Assembly: GCF_023699475.1 (NCBI RefSeq) | Contig: NZ_JALXFV010000002.1 | Location: forward strand, 550,421-598,633 | From: Halomarina rubra | GTDB lineage: Archaea; Halobacteriota; Halobacteria; Halobacteriales; Haloarculaceae | Direction: 5' to 3' | DNA: 48,213 nt | In this document: positions 17,818-24,625 of the stretch, one piece after another | Layout of the letters: every line of letters begins with the position of its first letter | Position numbering within the stretch: position 1 is the stretch's first letter | Program-made: the position numbers and the translations under genes | The notes under the pieces: model-generated | Database searches by the model: none | Told to the model about the DNA's origin: nothing | What the model saw: the letters and a program-made list of their open reading frames with translations, nothing else

Positions 17818-18591
17818 CTAACCGTCATATTGTGCTTTCACCAGTTTGCCGTCATGTTCTGAATCTCTGCCGTTACTCTTTTTGATGAGTTTTACCTTTT
17901 CTAGAATTCCCTCATAGTCTTCATCTCCAAACCCCCGAGAAATTTTGATATTCTCACTATCCTCTGGGGTCCTTGCTTCAGTGCTATTACGTTCGTCAAT
18001 GCCTGTATTTTCCTTTATGTGTTCTATGCTCTGCTCCAATCGGTCTACCTTCGTGGTTAGCCTTCCGACAGACTCAAGCATCTCTGCAAGCCCCTTGTCT
18101 GTCGGATCTCCACTTTCCCGCAGTGATTTCAATTCGGCCGATTGAGATATTGGGTTTTCAGATATTGAATCCCCCTCCTTTATTGACAACAGATGGCCTT
18201 TGATCTCATCTCTTGCACGAGCGGCATCTGCGACATCCAACCCATAATAGATAGCTCGAAAGTCGGAAATATCAAATGGGATTGATTCACCTGATGTGAT
18301 TAGAGAAATATACGGTTCTCCTGTAGCGTGTCTCACCGCGAGTTCATAGAAGACGTTTGGATTGTGGTCTGTCAGGTCCGCAACTACCAGTTCGCTCTCA
18401 ACAGTTTTATCGATAATTTGATTAGTGATACTTCCTGGCTCTTCCAGTTCGTCGGCTCTTGTAACAGAGTATCCGAATTCAGAAACGGCCTCCTCTACGA
18501 TGAACTCTTTAACCTTATTTGACCGTTCACGGACTTCGCTTCCTTCATCGCCAATTGGTGCAATAAAGAAGCACTCTTTCTCGTCACTCAT
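17818..18591 (-). CDS. TIR / nucleoside deoxyribosyltransferase-fold protein with coiled coil
   Basis: 257 aa. The N-terminal ~125 residues show CFFIAPIGDEGS, then RADELEEPGSI, then VVADLTDHNPNVFYELAVRH, a signature of proteins with the TIR-like/deoxyribosyltransferase fold. The Glu in FYELA is the likely catalytic residue of a glycosidic-bond-cleaving site. Residues ~155-200 form a coiled coil (EMLESVGRLTTKVDRLEQSI), and the C-terminus is charged. Relatives act as NAD- or nucleotide-cleaving effectors in anti-virus systems such as CBASS, Pycsar or Thoeris, though many are uncharacterised. Codons are AT-rich relative to neighbours. It converges with the Orc1-like gene. No cyclase or sensor partner is adjacent, so its trigger is unknown. 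Confidence 0.7.
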   Translation of the reverse strand: MSDEKECFFIAPIGDEGSEVRERSNKVKEFIVEEAVSEFGYSVTRADELEEPGSITNQIIDKTVESELVVADLTDHNPNVFYELAVRHATGEPYISLITSGESIPFDISDFRAIYYGLDVADAARARDEIKGHLLSIKEGDSISENPISQSAELKSLRESGDPTDKGLAEMLESVGRLTTKVDRLEQSIEHIKENTGIDERNSTEARTPEDSENIKISRGFGDEDYEGILEKVKLIKKSNGRDSEHDGKLVKAQYDG

Positions 18592-18662
18592 CTTAGTATG
18601 TTAATAGTAATCTCACGTCTAATAGTATTTCCTGCTAAAGATTCAGTGAGCACATCCAGATT

Positions 18663-18757
18663 AGCTCTCGGAAACAACTATGTCCGAGATATTTCGGTTC
18701 TTCCGTTGTGTTCTGAGGCAATTTCCAAACAATTAGCTCTCTCGGACATCTCGGACA
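18663..18757. repeat. CTCGGACA-type repeat cluster
   Basis: TGTCCGAGAT (18681-18690) is inverted as ATCTCGGACA (18748-18757), and CTCGGACA occurs twice in tandem at 18741-18757. A related ATTAGCTCTCGGA-like pair lies near 18660 and 18732. The cluster is in the 209-bp gap between the TIR-fold gene (minus) and the gene at 18801 (plus), as expected for a shared operator. Confidence 0.5.
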
Positions 18758-18800
18758 CCACCCCTCCAGCCCCATTACACGGTGATTCGATTGTCAGAGT

Positions 18801-19133
18801 ATGCGTTACGAAACAGGGATGGCGCAGCGTCGATACATCGCAGGAGGTCGATTCGCCGGCACGCCACTTCGTGGGGGTACCACGTTCGAAGTGCCACTCA
18901 CCGAACTCGGCGTCACCGACCGATTCGCGCCAGATCGCGTCTCTGTCGACCTCCGGCGCGGTCCGTTCGAGGTAAACCTCCAGATTCGCTCAGCAGTCGA
19001 GGTGTTCCGATTCAGCGTCGAGGACGGCGTGGCCGAACTATCTGAACGAGATTGTGAGCGCTCGTCCGAACGGACCCGCTGCTGGCTCCGGGCGGTGCTG
19101 AGATACGTGGATATCGAGGAGCAGTGGGATTAG
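18801..19133 (+). CDS. Small provirus protein (unknown)
   Basis: 110 aa, soluble, mixed charge. Segments GGRFAGTPLRGGTTFEVPL and DRVSVDLRRGPFEVNLQIRS suggest a small beta-rich fold. ATG 18801 or ATG 18819 (MAQRRYIAGG) could be the start. Ends with TAG, 30 bp from the convergent RHH gene. I do not recognise the family. Confidence 0.55.
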   Translation: MRYETGMAQRRYIAGGRFAGTPLRGGTTFEVPLTELGVTDRFAPDRVSVDLRRGPFEVNLQIRSAVEVFRFSVEDGVAELSERDCERSSERTRCWLRAVLRYVDIEEQWD

Positions 19134-19162
19134 AGATGGCTGGGTGGAGGGCTATCGGCGAT

Positions 19163-19366
19163 TCAGTCAGCCGCTTGAACCGCCGGACTCGGGTTTCCCT
19201 CATCAGCGCTGTCGATTGGTTCCTCGGCCCAATCTCGCATGAGGCGACGAATCATCTCGCTGCGGGTAATATCCCGGTCCAGTTCGCCACGAGCCTTCAT
19301 CTGAATCATCTTGTCCTCGAACTTATCGAGAAGTTCGTCGGGAATGACGATGCTCGTGTTGGCCAT
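19163..19366 (-). CDS. Ribbon-helix-helix DNA-binding protein 1
   Basis: 67 aa from ATG 19366. The N-terminal strand (TSIVIPDELLDKFEDKM) and the helices after DRDITRSEMIRRLMRDW are the classic RHH/CopG layout, in which the strand contacts DNA as a dimer. A longer reading from 19393 runs into the TGGTAT repeat cluster and is rejected. It is divergent from a second RHH gene, with TGGTAT repeats between, so mutual or self repression is likely. It could be a lysogeny-type switch or a simple autoregulator. Confidence 0.75.
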   Translation of the reverse strand: MANTSIVIPDELLDKFEDKMIQMKARGELDRDITRSEMIRRLMRDWAEEPIDSADEGNPSPAVQAAD

Positions 19367-19368
19367 GT

Positions 19369-19482
19369 TGGTATGCTGGTATGCTGGTATCATAAGTGTC
19401 TAGGAAGCTGTGAGGTTGACAAGCTGCCAGTGCTGGTATGGTACCAGCAATATTAAGTAGATGCTATTGGTATGATACCAAT
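19369..19482. promoter_or_regulatory. Shared RHH operator: TGGTAT tandem repeats and two palindromes
   Basis: Three 8-bp repeats TGGTATGC, TGGTATGC and TGGTATCA lie at 19369-19392, immediately upstream of the minus-strand RHH start. TGCTGGTA / TACCAGCA (19431-19438 and 19442-19449) is an 8-bp palindrome, and ATTGGTAT / ATACCAAT (19466-19473 and 19475-19482) is another that overlaps the ATG of the plus-strand RHH gene. TATTAAGTA at ~19451 is the likely TATA box of the plus gene. The GGTAT half-site is common to all. Confidence 0.75.
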
Positions 19483-19672
19483 GATGGTAGGGACTCAGAA
19501 CCTCGGCGTGACGATGCCTCCCGAGATGGTCGAGGTTATCGACCAGCGCCGCTCTAGCACGAAACCTCGTAGTGAGTGGATTAGGGAGGCTGTCGAAGCG
19601 CGTCTCTACCTCGAAGATTCTGACGAGTGGGAAGAACTCGTTCAGGAGCTGGAGGTGAGCACAGAGAATTGA
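19481..19672 (+). CDS. Ribbon-helix-helix DNA-binding protein 2
   Basis: 63 aa from ATG 19481. The strand GTQNLGVTMPPEMVEVIDQR is followed by a helix with SEWIREAVEARL, the CopG/RHH pattern, then an acidic tail. Its start codon overlaps the last palindrome of the operator, so a bound repressor would block transcription initiation here. No toxin gene follows closely, so this is more likely a regulator than an antitoxin. Confidence 0.75.
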   Translation: MMVGTQNLGVTMPPEMVEVIDQRRSSTKPRSEWIREAVEARLYLEDSDEWEELVQELEVSTEN

Positions 19673-19713
19673 GCAGGTGCTCGCTCGTGCTATCGTGGCA
19701 GGAGTGGAGCGCC

Positions 19714-19956
19714 GTGGTGGTTCGTAGTCATGATGTCCACGACGCTCGGTTCGATGGTTGGCCCTTGCGGGCATAGTTTCACGGCCCGAATAGACTGGGA
19801 TTCGACCGAAACCCGACGTTTCGACCCCCTGACTTCGACTGGACCCTCGCGGCGCTCACCAAGGAATCGCCCGCAGAACACCTCGCGACTGCAGCGCCGG
19901 ACCCTCACTCGCCAAAGTGCGTCCGGCGCTCGGTCGCGGGCTCTCTCGCAGTTTGA
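19714..19956 (+). pseudogene. Small provirus gene interrupted by in-frame TAG
   Basis: The frame from GTG 19714 (or 19717; an earlier GTG is at 19687) reads through DVHDARFDGWPLRA, meets TAG at 19774-19776, then continues for 59 coding-like codons (PPDFDWTLAALTKESPAEHL, then SPKCVRRSVAGSLAV) to TGA at 19954-19956. That stop overlaps the ATG of the next small gene (TGATG), as expected if the frame is genuinely coding. No ATG or GTG restores a start after the TAG. Function unknown. It may be a decayed gene, or the TAG may be read through. Confidence 0.5.
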
Positions 19957-20045
19957 TGAAACCGAGAGCCATGACGCAAAACACCAACACAGCAGTTAGC
20001 AGTATCGACTCAGACCACCAGCAGACGGAGGCCGCCGATGCGTGA
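19956..20045 (+). CDS. Very small provirus protein
   Basis: 29 aa from ATG 19956, or 24 aa from ATG 19971 (MTQNTNTAVSSIDSDHQQTE). It begins in a TGATG overlap with the preceding interrupted gene, and its stop lies just inside the next gene (ATG 20038, TGA 20043-20045). The spacing fits the tightly coupled chain that follows. Polar, Gln/Thr-rich, no motif. It could also be only a coupling leader. Confidence 0.45.
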   Translation: MKPRAMTQNTNTAVSSIDSDHQQTEAADA

Positions 20046-20301
20046 TATCGAGCGCCGAGCAGCCCGCGCTGTGAACACCCTCCGACCACAGATGACCACG
20101 CGTGGGCGTGCCCCTGCGACCACCAACGACGTCGAGTACGTCACCGTCAACTGTGACGACGGCTCGGTCGTCTTCCTCTCACAGGAACGCGCCGATGCGG
20201 TCGAACAACTCCGCGCGAACGACAACGTCACTGACCTCCAGATTCCGCTGTTGGAGGGCATCGCGACGAACGTCATCGTCGACGTGGAGGACCTCCGATG
20301 A
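20038..20301 (+). CDS. Small acidic provirus protein (unknown)
   Basis: 87 aa. A basic N-terminal helix (MRDIERRAARAVNTLRP) precedes an acidic body with a strand YVTVNCDDGSVVFLS. Overlaps the previous small gene by 8 bp and the next by 4 bp (ATGA). It is part of a polycistronic chain that runs to 21,581. No recognised family. Confidence 0.6.
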   Translation: MRDIERRAARAVNTLRPQMTTRGRAPATTNDVEYVTVNCDDGSVVFLSQERADAVEQLRANDNVTDLQIPLLEGIATNVIVDVEDLR

Positions 20302-20720
20302 GTACTGGTGTCCGCCTGCCCCCGAGCAGTGACGACCCACTCGCCGACCGACTCGCCCAACTCGCTCACGAGACCGAACACCCAAGCATCGAACGCGTCG
20401 CCCGCGAGGCGATGGGGATGCGGGCAGTCCCGACCGCGAGCGACCACCTCTCGACGATCACCCACACCGACGGCTGGCTCGTCGCCAGCTTCGACGTCGA
20501 TGACCAGCCTGTGTTCATCCGTCGCTGTCCACCGCACTCCGGGTTCGAACTCCTCGCGCCAGACGACGACGGTGAGTACGCCCGGACGAACCACGGTCGC
20601 TTCGGCGTCAAGGCGCTGTTCGAACGCCACGAGTCTGAGTGGCAGCTGTTCGGTGACGTCGAGGAGCGCTTCGCGAGCGCACGCGACGACCGCCGCTGGG
20701 GCGAGGGCGTTGTCCAGTGA
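20298..20720 (+). CDS. Provirus protein in coupled chain (unknown)
   Basis: 140 aa, acidic and soluble. The N-terminal third is helical (PLADRLAQLAHETEHPSIERVA); the rest is mixed, with two Cys-free beta-like segments (GWLVASFDVDDQPVFIRR and WQLFGDVEERF). Starts at ATGA with the previous gene and ends at GTGA with the next. I recognise no domain. Confidence 0.6.
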   Translation: MSTGVRLPPSSDDPLADRLAQLAHETEHPSIERVAREAMGMRAVPTASDHLSTITHTDGWLVASFDVDDQPVFIRRCPPHSGFELLAPDDDGEYARTNHGRFGVKALFERHESEWQLFGDVEERFASARDDRRWGEGVVQ

Positions 20721-21010
20721 GCACCTCCCCCGTCAACGCCCCTCGTATCGCACCCCACGCCAAGGTGCGATGGTGGGAGCGCTCAGCCGTGTCCTGCTCA
20801 CCACAGGTCGGATGGCAAAGCGCCTGTCGCGTCACCGCGCTCGAACGCGAACTCTGTGCTGACGAGGTCCGCTACCACGTCGGTGCGGATGTCGTGTTCG
20901 TCCGTCGGGGGCTCACCGTCACCGGCGCACTCGCCGTCGACGAGAACCTGAACGCGACGGTCCACCGCATCGTTCGCGACCAGTTCGACCGACCAGGGGT
21001 CAACCAGTGA
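20717..21010 (+). CDS. Provirus protein in coupled chain (unknown)
   Basis: 97 aa from a GTG start that overlaps the previous stop (GTGA), the start choice being decided by this coupling. Contains VRWWERSAVSC and a segment CRVTALERELCADEVRYHVG with scattered Cys and His, which may bind a metal but do not form a clear finger. Ends at GTGA with the zinc-ribbon gene. Function unknown. Confidence 0.55.
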   Translation: MSTSPVNAPRIAPHAKVRWWERSAVSCSPQVGWQSACRVTALERELCADEVRYHVGADVVFVRRGLTVTGALAVDENLNATVHRIVRDQFDRPGVNQ

Positions 21011-21381
21011 CCCGCGTCCGCTACTGCCGTGCCTGCGGCCGGGACTCGCGATGCACCTGGCGCTGCGACGACTGCGGCCACGACCTCACCGACACGTCTC
21101 ACCAAATCCGATTTCCGACCCGGCGGTCGGGAGACCTCGTTGACGTCGCGTTCCAACTGGAGTGTATGGGCTGTCGAGCCCTCCGCTCGCTCCCGCTTGC
21201 CTACAAGTTCGTCGGCCAGGTCATCCGCATCGGTTGTCCCCACTGTGACGAGCCGACCCGACACCGACCGACCGGTGACGACCTCCGTCGTCAGGGCATT
21301 CGGTTGTTCGGTCGTGAGGAGTCTCACCCGCTAACTACCCCGGAGGAGACCGGGGAGATTGTTGCCACTCTCACGTCATGA
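21007..21381 (+). CDS. Multi-zinc-ribbon protein
   Basis: 124 aa from a GTG start overlapping the upstream stop. Four CxxC pairs are visible: CRAC near residue 8, CDDC near 20, CMGC near 53 and CPHC near 77. That gives two zinc ribbons in series. Such small haloviral proteins usually bind nucleic acid or protein partners. Ends in an ATGA overlap with the next gene. Exact role unknown. Confidence 0.65.
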   Translation: MTRVRYCRACGRDSRCTWRCDDCGHDLTDTSHQIRFPTRRSGDLVDVAFQLECMGCRALRSLPLAYKFVGQVIRIGCPHCDEPTRHRPTGDDLRRQGIRLFGREESHPLTTPEETGEIVATLTS

Positions 21382-21581
21382 ACGTCTACGACTCGACCAC
21401 CAATCCAGAACGATACGTCCGCGAGAACCGTGAGAAGCTGGTGCGGGTTCTCCGTCACGGAAGTGACGAGTTTGCCCGCGCCTGCGCGTGGACGCTACTC
21501 GACGAGTACTGTGATGACGTCGCGTTCGAACAGATCGAAGAGGAACTCCGCCGCATCAAGGCAGGTGAGGCAGTCGCGTGA
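21378..21581 (+). CDS. Small helical provirus protein (last of chain)
   Basis: 67 aa, acidic, all-helical in appearance (RENREKLVRVLRHGSDEFAR, then ALA-type helix with CDDVAFEQIEEELRRIKAG). The start overlaps the zinc-ribbon stop by 4 bp. It ends 35 bp from the convergent integrase gene. Function unknown. Confidence 0.6.
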   Translation: MNVYDSTTNPERYVRENREKLVRVLRHGSDEFARACAWTLLDEYCDDVAFEQIEEELRRIKAGEAVA

Positions 21582-21616
21582 CGATGGAAGTGGCTGCCCC
21601 CACGCCGTGCGCTGCC

Positions 21617-22858
21617 TCAGTCCTCGGCTTCGAGGGCGTCGGCAAAGCGTTTTGCGTGCTGGAGGAGTTCGGGGTTGTCCTCGAGCATTCCGATGATCTC
21701 CTGGCGGGTGTCGACGTCTTCCAGAAGTTCGGGATTCTCCTTGGCGAGTTTCAGGGTGTCCCGGCGGACCTCCCGCTCTTCGCGACGGATACGTTCGACC
21801 GCGCCGGCTTCGAGCGCCTGGCCACACCAGACGCACGCGTCGACGTCGTGGGGGTTGTCCCGATCACAGCGCGGACACGCGACCGGTGCGATGGGGTCGG
21901 GCTCGTCTTCCTCGACGTCGAGACCGTGGACCTTCGCGAGCTCGCGGTCGGAGTCCCCGGAGAAGACGGCCACGTAGCGAGCTGCGACTGTCGAGCCACG
22001 CGTCCAGCCGTGATGGTCCTCGATATGGGCCTGGTTCATTCCCTGACTGGCGAGGTGGCTCGCACTGCTCTTCCGGAAGTTCGTCAGCGTCACCGGTCGG
22101 GTCACGCCCGCACGCTCGGCGGCGCTGACGAAGACCTTCTTGACGGCGTTGTAGCTGAGGTCGTCGTCCTGGTGGAGTTTCGACCAGAGGTCCGAGGACT
22201 CGTCACCGGGGTGGTCGGCGAGCCAACGCTGGAGGAACGGAACGCTCGGGATGAGCGTCACCGACCGCTGGCCGGTCTTGCCGTCGACGGTGATCTGCAG
22301 GCCATGCGTGTGGTCGGTGACGTCACGGACCTGCAAGTCGCGGAACTCCCCCGAGCGCGTACCGGCGTCCCACGCGACGGCGAGCATCGCCTTGTCGCGG
22401 TTGTTGTGGCAGGTCTCGATCATCGGGAGGACGTGTTCCTCCCAGTGGAGCATCTCTCTGGGGTCGGGCTTCGGGTCGTAGTTCCGCGAGGTCTGGCCGC
22501 TCACCCACGCGACGGACTCGGGGACGTCCTCGCCGTCGGTGACGTGCTTGGCGAACACGCGCAGCGCGACGCGATAGTCGCGATTCGTCTCCTCGTTGTC
22601 GTACGTCCGGTTGATCCAGGTGACGACGCGCTTGGCCGCAGCCTCATCTTCGAGGACGGCAGCCAGTCCGTCGGTCTCCTCGGCGATGCGGACACAGTGT
22701 CGAAGCAACTTCTCATGTCGATGGTCAGAGTAATTTACGGACCGAACGAACAGCTCATCGGAGAACCGAATCAGGACGTCGCGGTCGGCCTCGACGAGAT
22801 CCGCGCTGGTTTCAGCACGTTCTCGGAGTCGCTCAATCGCCTCGCTTGGGGCAGCCAT
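21617..22858 (-). CDS. Tyrosine recombinase (integrase) with C-terminal zinc ribbon
   Basis: 413 aa. N-terminal SAM-like DNA-binding helices (residues ~1-115), catalytic domain ~130-300, then a CPRC...CVWC zinc ribbon near 323-340 and a helical tail. Catalytic set from this start: Arg in AGTRSGEF (~168), Lys in GKTGQR (~194), Arg in TNFRKSSASHLA (~262), His in DHHGW (~283) and Tyr in AARY (~295). The usual first residue of the second box (HxxR) is Asn here. It would integrate and excise the provirus. The ATG at 22858 is preferred over GTG 22873, because the TATA box at 22,875-22,886 leaves almost no leader. The last gene at the right end of the element, running toward it. Confidence 0.85.
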   Translation of the reverse strand: MAAPSEAIERLRERAETSADLVEADRDVLIRFSDELFVRSVNYSDHRHEKLLRHCVRIAEETDGLAAVLEDEAAAKRVVTWINRTYDNEETNRDYRVALRVFAKHVTDGEDVPESVAWVSGQTSRNYDPKPDPREMLHWEEHVLPMIETCHNNRDKAMLAVAWDAGTRSGEFRDLQVRDVTDHTHGLQITVDGKTGQRSVTLIPSVPFLQRWLADHPGDESSDLWSKLHQDDDLSYNAVKKVFVSAAERAGVTRPVTLTNFRKSSASHLASQGMNQAHIEDHHGWTRGSTVAARYVAVFSGDSDRELAKVHGLDVEEDEPDPIAPVACPRCDRDNPHDVDACVWCGQALEAGAVERIRREEREVRRDTLKLAKENPELLEDVDTRQEIIGMLEDNPELLQHAKRFADALEAED

Positions 22859-22874
22859 GGGTTTGCCACTCACG

Positions 22875-22886
22875 TATATACTATAA
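22875..22886 (-). promoter_or_regulatory. TATA box of the integrase gene
   Basis: TATATACTATAA on the plus strand (AT-only except one C) lies about 17-28 bp upstream of the integrase ATG, the archaeal distance for a leaderless or near-leaderless transcript. It supports the start at 22,858. Confidence 0.55.
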
Positions 22887-23224
22887 GTTCAAGGATTTGC
22901 ACCCGAGGTTCTATGCCCCCCACCGGCTCTTCTTACCCCGTCGAATCACGCCCGGAGACGAAGGATTTCTCCCGAACGACGAGATAGTCGTGCGGGCGAA
23001 CCGACCGCCTTCGAGGGAGACGAGGAGTGGCCCTCCGACCCACTGGCGTCCGTCCTCGCAGAAGCCCGATACGACCGAGGAGATCAGGAGTGTCACCGAC
23101 GGACTCGCGAGAGTCCCGATTGACGAACACGATACATGAGTGAGCAGGCCGTGACGATACCCACAGCGACCCCGTAACAGCCGTGCGGTAGCAGTCGGAT
23201 ACCTGCTGCTGAGGGTGTAATCGT

Positions 23225-23398
23225 ATGTCACGACAAGGCTCTGCGGTAACGAGCGAAGAACAGTTCAAAGACCAGCTTGACGAACTCGTCGCCTCGGCTC
23301 GCAGCAACGGCGTCGACGTGGAGGGGGCATGGTCGTGTCGGCTTGACGTCGACCGCTACGACTTCGAGGTCCTCGTCTCCGCGGTCGACGCTGTGTGA
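23225..23398 (+). CDS. Small conserved haloarchaeal protein next to an HTH-10 regulator
   Basis: 57 aa. The layout is a helix (EEQFKDQLDELVASARSNG), then VDVEGAWSCR, then DRYDFEVLVSAV. It resembles the small protein at 43,741-43,920 (FHDRLSDLVDAAEAGDIDI, then GGYVIET, then HYDVEVIAV), also near an HTH-10 gene, so a shared small family is likely. It is 26 bp from the convergent regulator and is the first gene right of the provirus. Function unknown. The 334-bp gap before it, which must include the right attachment site, shows no recognisable gene apart from a start-less frame at ~22,995-23,120. Confidence 0.55.
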   Translation: MSRQGSAVTSEEQFKDQLDELVASARSNGVDVEGAWSCRLDVDRYDFEVLVSAVDAV

Positions 23399-23423
23399 GC
23401 GATAGGAGCACGTCACCGAGCAC

Positions 23424-24113
23424 TCAGCCGTCGTCCGTCCGTGCAGGGGCAACGGTGTGGTCGATGAGGATGTCCATCGCCCGGCGAATACGCTCCGACG
23501 CAGCCTGGTGGGAGATGTTCATCTTCTCGCTGATGGTGTCCAGGTCGACCGCGCGTGGCACTTCGAAGTAGCCCATCTCCGCGGCGTAGACCAGGGCGTC
23601 GCGTTGTTTCGGCGTCAGGCCGTAGTGGTTCGAGACCTCGTTGTCCGGTGCCGGTTCGTACTTCCTGATGAGGTCGAACTCGAGGTCCAACTCGCGACAC
23701 GTCTCGTGGAAGTGCTGGAGGGCATCGTTGCTCGGGAACTCGACCTCCATCCTCCAGCCACGGTGGGTCCCGACACACTCGTCGACGATACCACCGACGG
23801 CGACGAGGGTGTCGTAGATCGACTTCGCTCGTCCCTCTTCGATCTGCTCGACCTGGTACAGCCTGCGGTCTGCGAACTCGGTGAGGCAACTCGGTGCGGT
23901 GACCGTCGAATCGTCGTGCATCGCCGCTTCGAAGGCGTCGAAGTCGTCGGCGGTGACCCAGAACAACATCAAGAGTTCGTTGTTGGGGGTGGTGCTCGAC
24001 GCCTCCCACTCGATGCGTACGTCGGGGAACTGCTGCACTGCGGTCATCAACGTCGGCTGCTGGAACGTGTACTCGACGATTACGGGACCTCCGGAGTTGA
24101 CTTCACCCGACAT
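23424..24113 (-). CDS. HTH-10 (bacterio-opsin-activator type) transcriptional regulator
   Basis: 229 aa. Residues ~1-155 form the sensor-like N-terminal domain seen in haloarchaeal Bat-type regulators (GPVIVEYTFQQPTLM, then RMEVEFPSNDALQHFHETCR). Residues ~165-220 are the HTH-10 domain (LTPKQRDALVYAAEMGYFEVPR, then ISHQAASERIRRA). Such proteins control metabolic or light-related genes in haloarchaea. The start is the ATG at 24,113, since the codon just upstream in the same frame is TTG. It diverges from the ferritin-like gene across a 512-bp gap. Confidence 0.85.
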   Translation of the reverse strand: MSGEVNSGGPVIVEYTFQQPTLMTAVQQFPDVRIEWEASSTTPNNELLMLFWVTADDFDAFEAAMHDDSTVTAPSCLTEFADRRLYQVEQIEEGRAKSIYDTLVAVGGIVDECVGTHRGWRMEVEFPSNDALQHFHETCRELDLEFDLIRKYEPAPDNEVSNHYGLTPKQRDALVYAAEMGYFEVPRAVDLDTISEKMNISHQAASERIRRAMDILIDHTVAPARTDDG

Positions 24114-24116
24114 CAA

Positions 24117-24625
24117 TAGGTGAGATTTGAGGCAGCCGGTATAACGGTTAGGGAGAACGGCGTGGATACGACGTCTCTACGAGAGCGAAATCGTTCGAGG
24201 TGGAACGACCGAACCCGCGAGTAGGCGGGAGAGAAAGGCCGACAGGACTATCGGTAGCGTGCGCTGGTCGTCGTGAACACCGCGACGTCGTCCCGAACGA
24301 TGACGCAAAACAGGTGGAAGCCACCGGTCGACGTTGGTTCCCGTGCCCAAGTCGGAGACGGCCTCTGACAGCCTTTTGCCTCGCAGTAACAGGTAGGACA
24401 CACGACACAATAGTTCCCCTGCCCCATATGTCAGGTTCGTCGTTTGGTACCACACCGTCCCCTCCACTCGCGACCCACCGTATCACACAGACTGCTCCAC
24501 TGTGGCTTTCGAGGTTCGGCTGAACGCTCCGCTGTAGTTCTCTCTCGACGTCTCTCCTCCCGAGCGGACGGTCCGCACGCCGTGACGGCGACTACAGCTA
24601 AGCCGTCGTGGCGGCTGTGTGTCAC
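24117..24625. other. Long intergenic region between the HTH-10 and ferritin-like genes
   Basis: About 500 bp with no frame that looks coding; the readings present are Arg/Ser-rich shadows. It must carry the promoter of the HTH-10 gene (AT-rich near 24,120-24,145) and that of the ferritin-like gene. No strong repeat or stem was seen. Confidence 0.5.

Larger units (their letters stand above)
1..22890. mobile_element. Integrated tailed-virus-like provirus (left end outside window)
   Basis: The stretch joins a rightward tail/baseplate operon (262-9279), an early-type region of small regulators, membrane proteins, an Orc1/Cdc6-like ATPase and coupled small genes, and a leftward tyrosine recombinase at 21,617-22,858. 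This order is that of a haloarchaeal tailed provirus with its integrase near one end. The right boundary should lie between the integrase promoter (~22,890) and the first chromosomal-looking gene at 23,225. No tRNA gene or obvious att repeat is visible at that edge, so the exact end is inferred. Capsid, portal and terminase genes would lie further left. Confidence 0.75.

Noticed and set aside
19690-19908. Minus-strand frame opposite the interrupted gene at 19,714-19,956
   Set aside because: Its composition is Arg/Val shadow. The plus strand in the TAG-interrupted frame has GC-rich third positions and the TGATG coupling to the next gene.
22995-23120. Start-less frame near the right provirus edge (TAFEGDEEWPSDPLASVLAE)
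   Set aside because: The composition is protein-like, but there is no start codon and it is short. It might be the 3' end of a host gene cut by integration, but nothing shows the other part.
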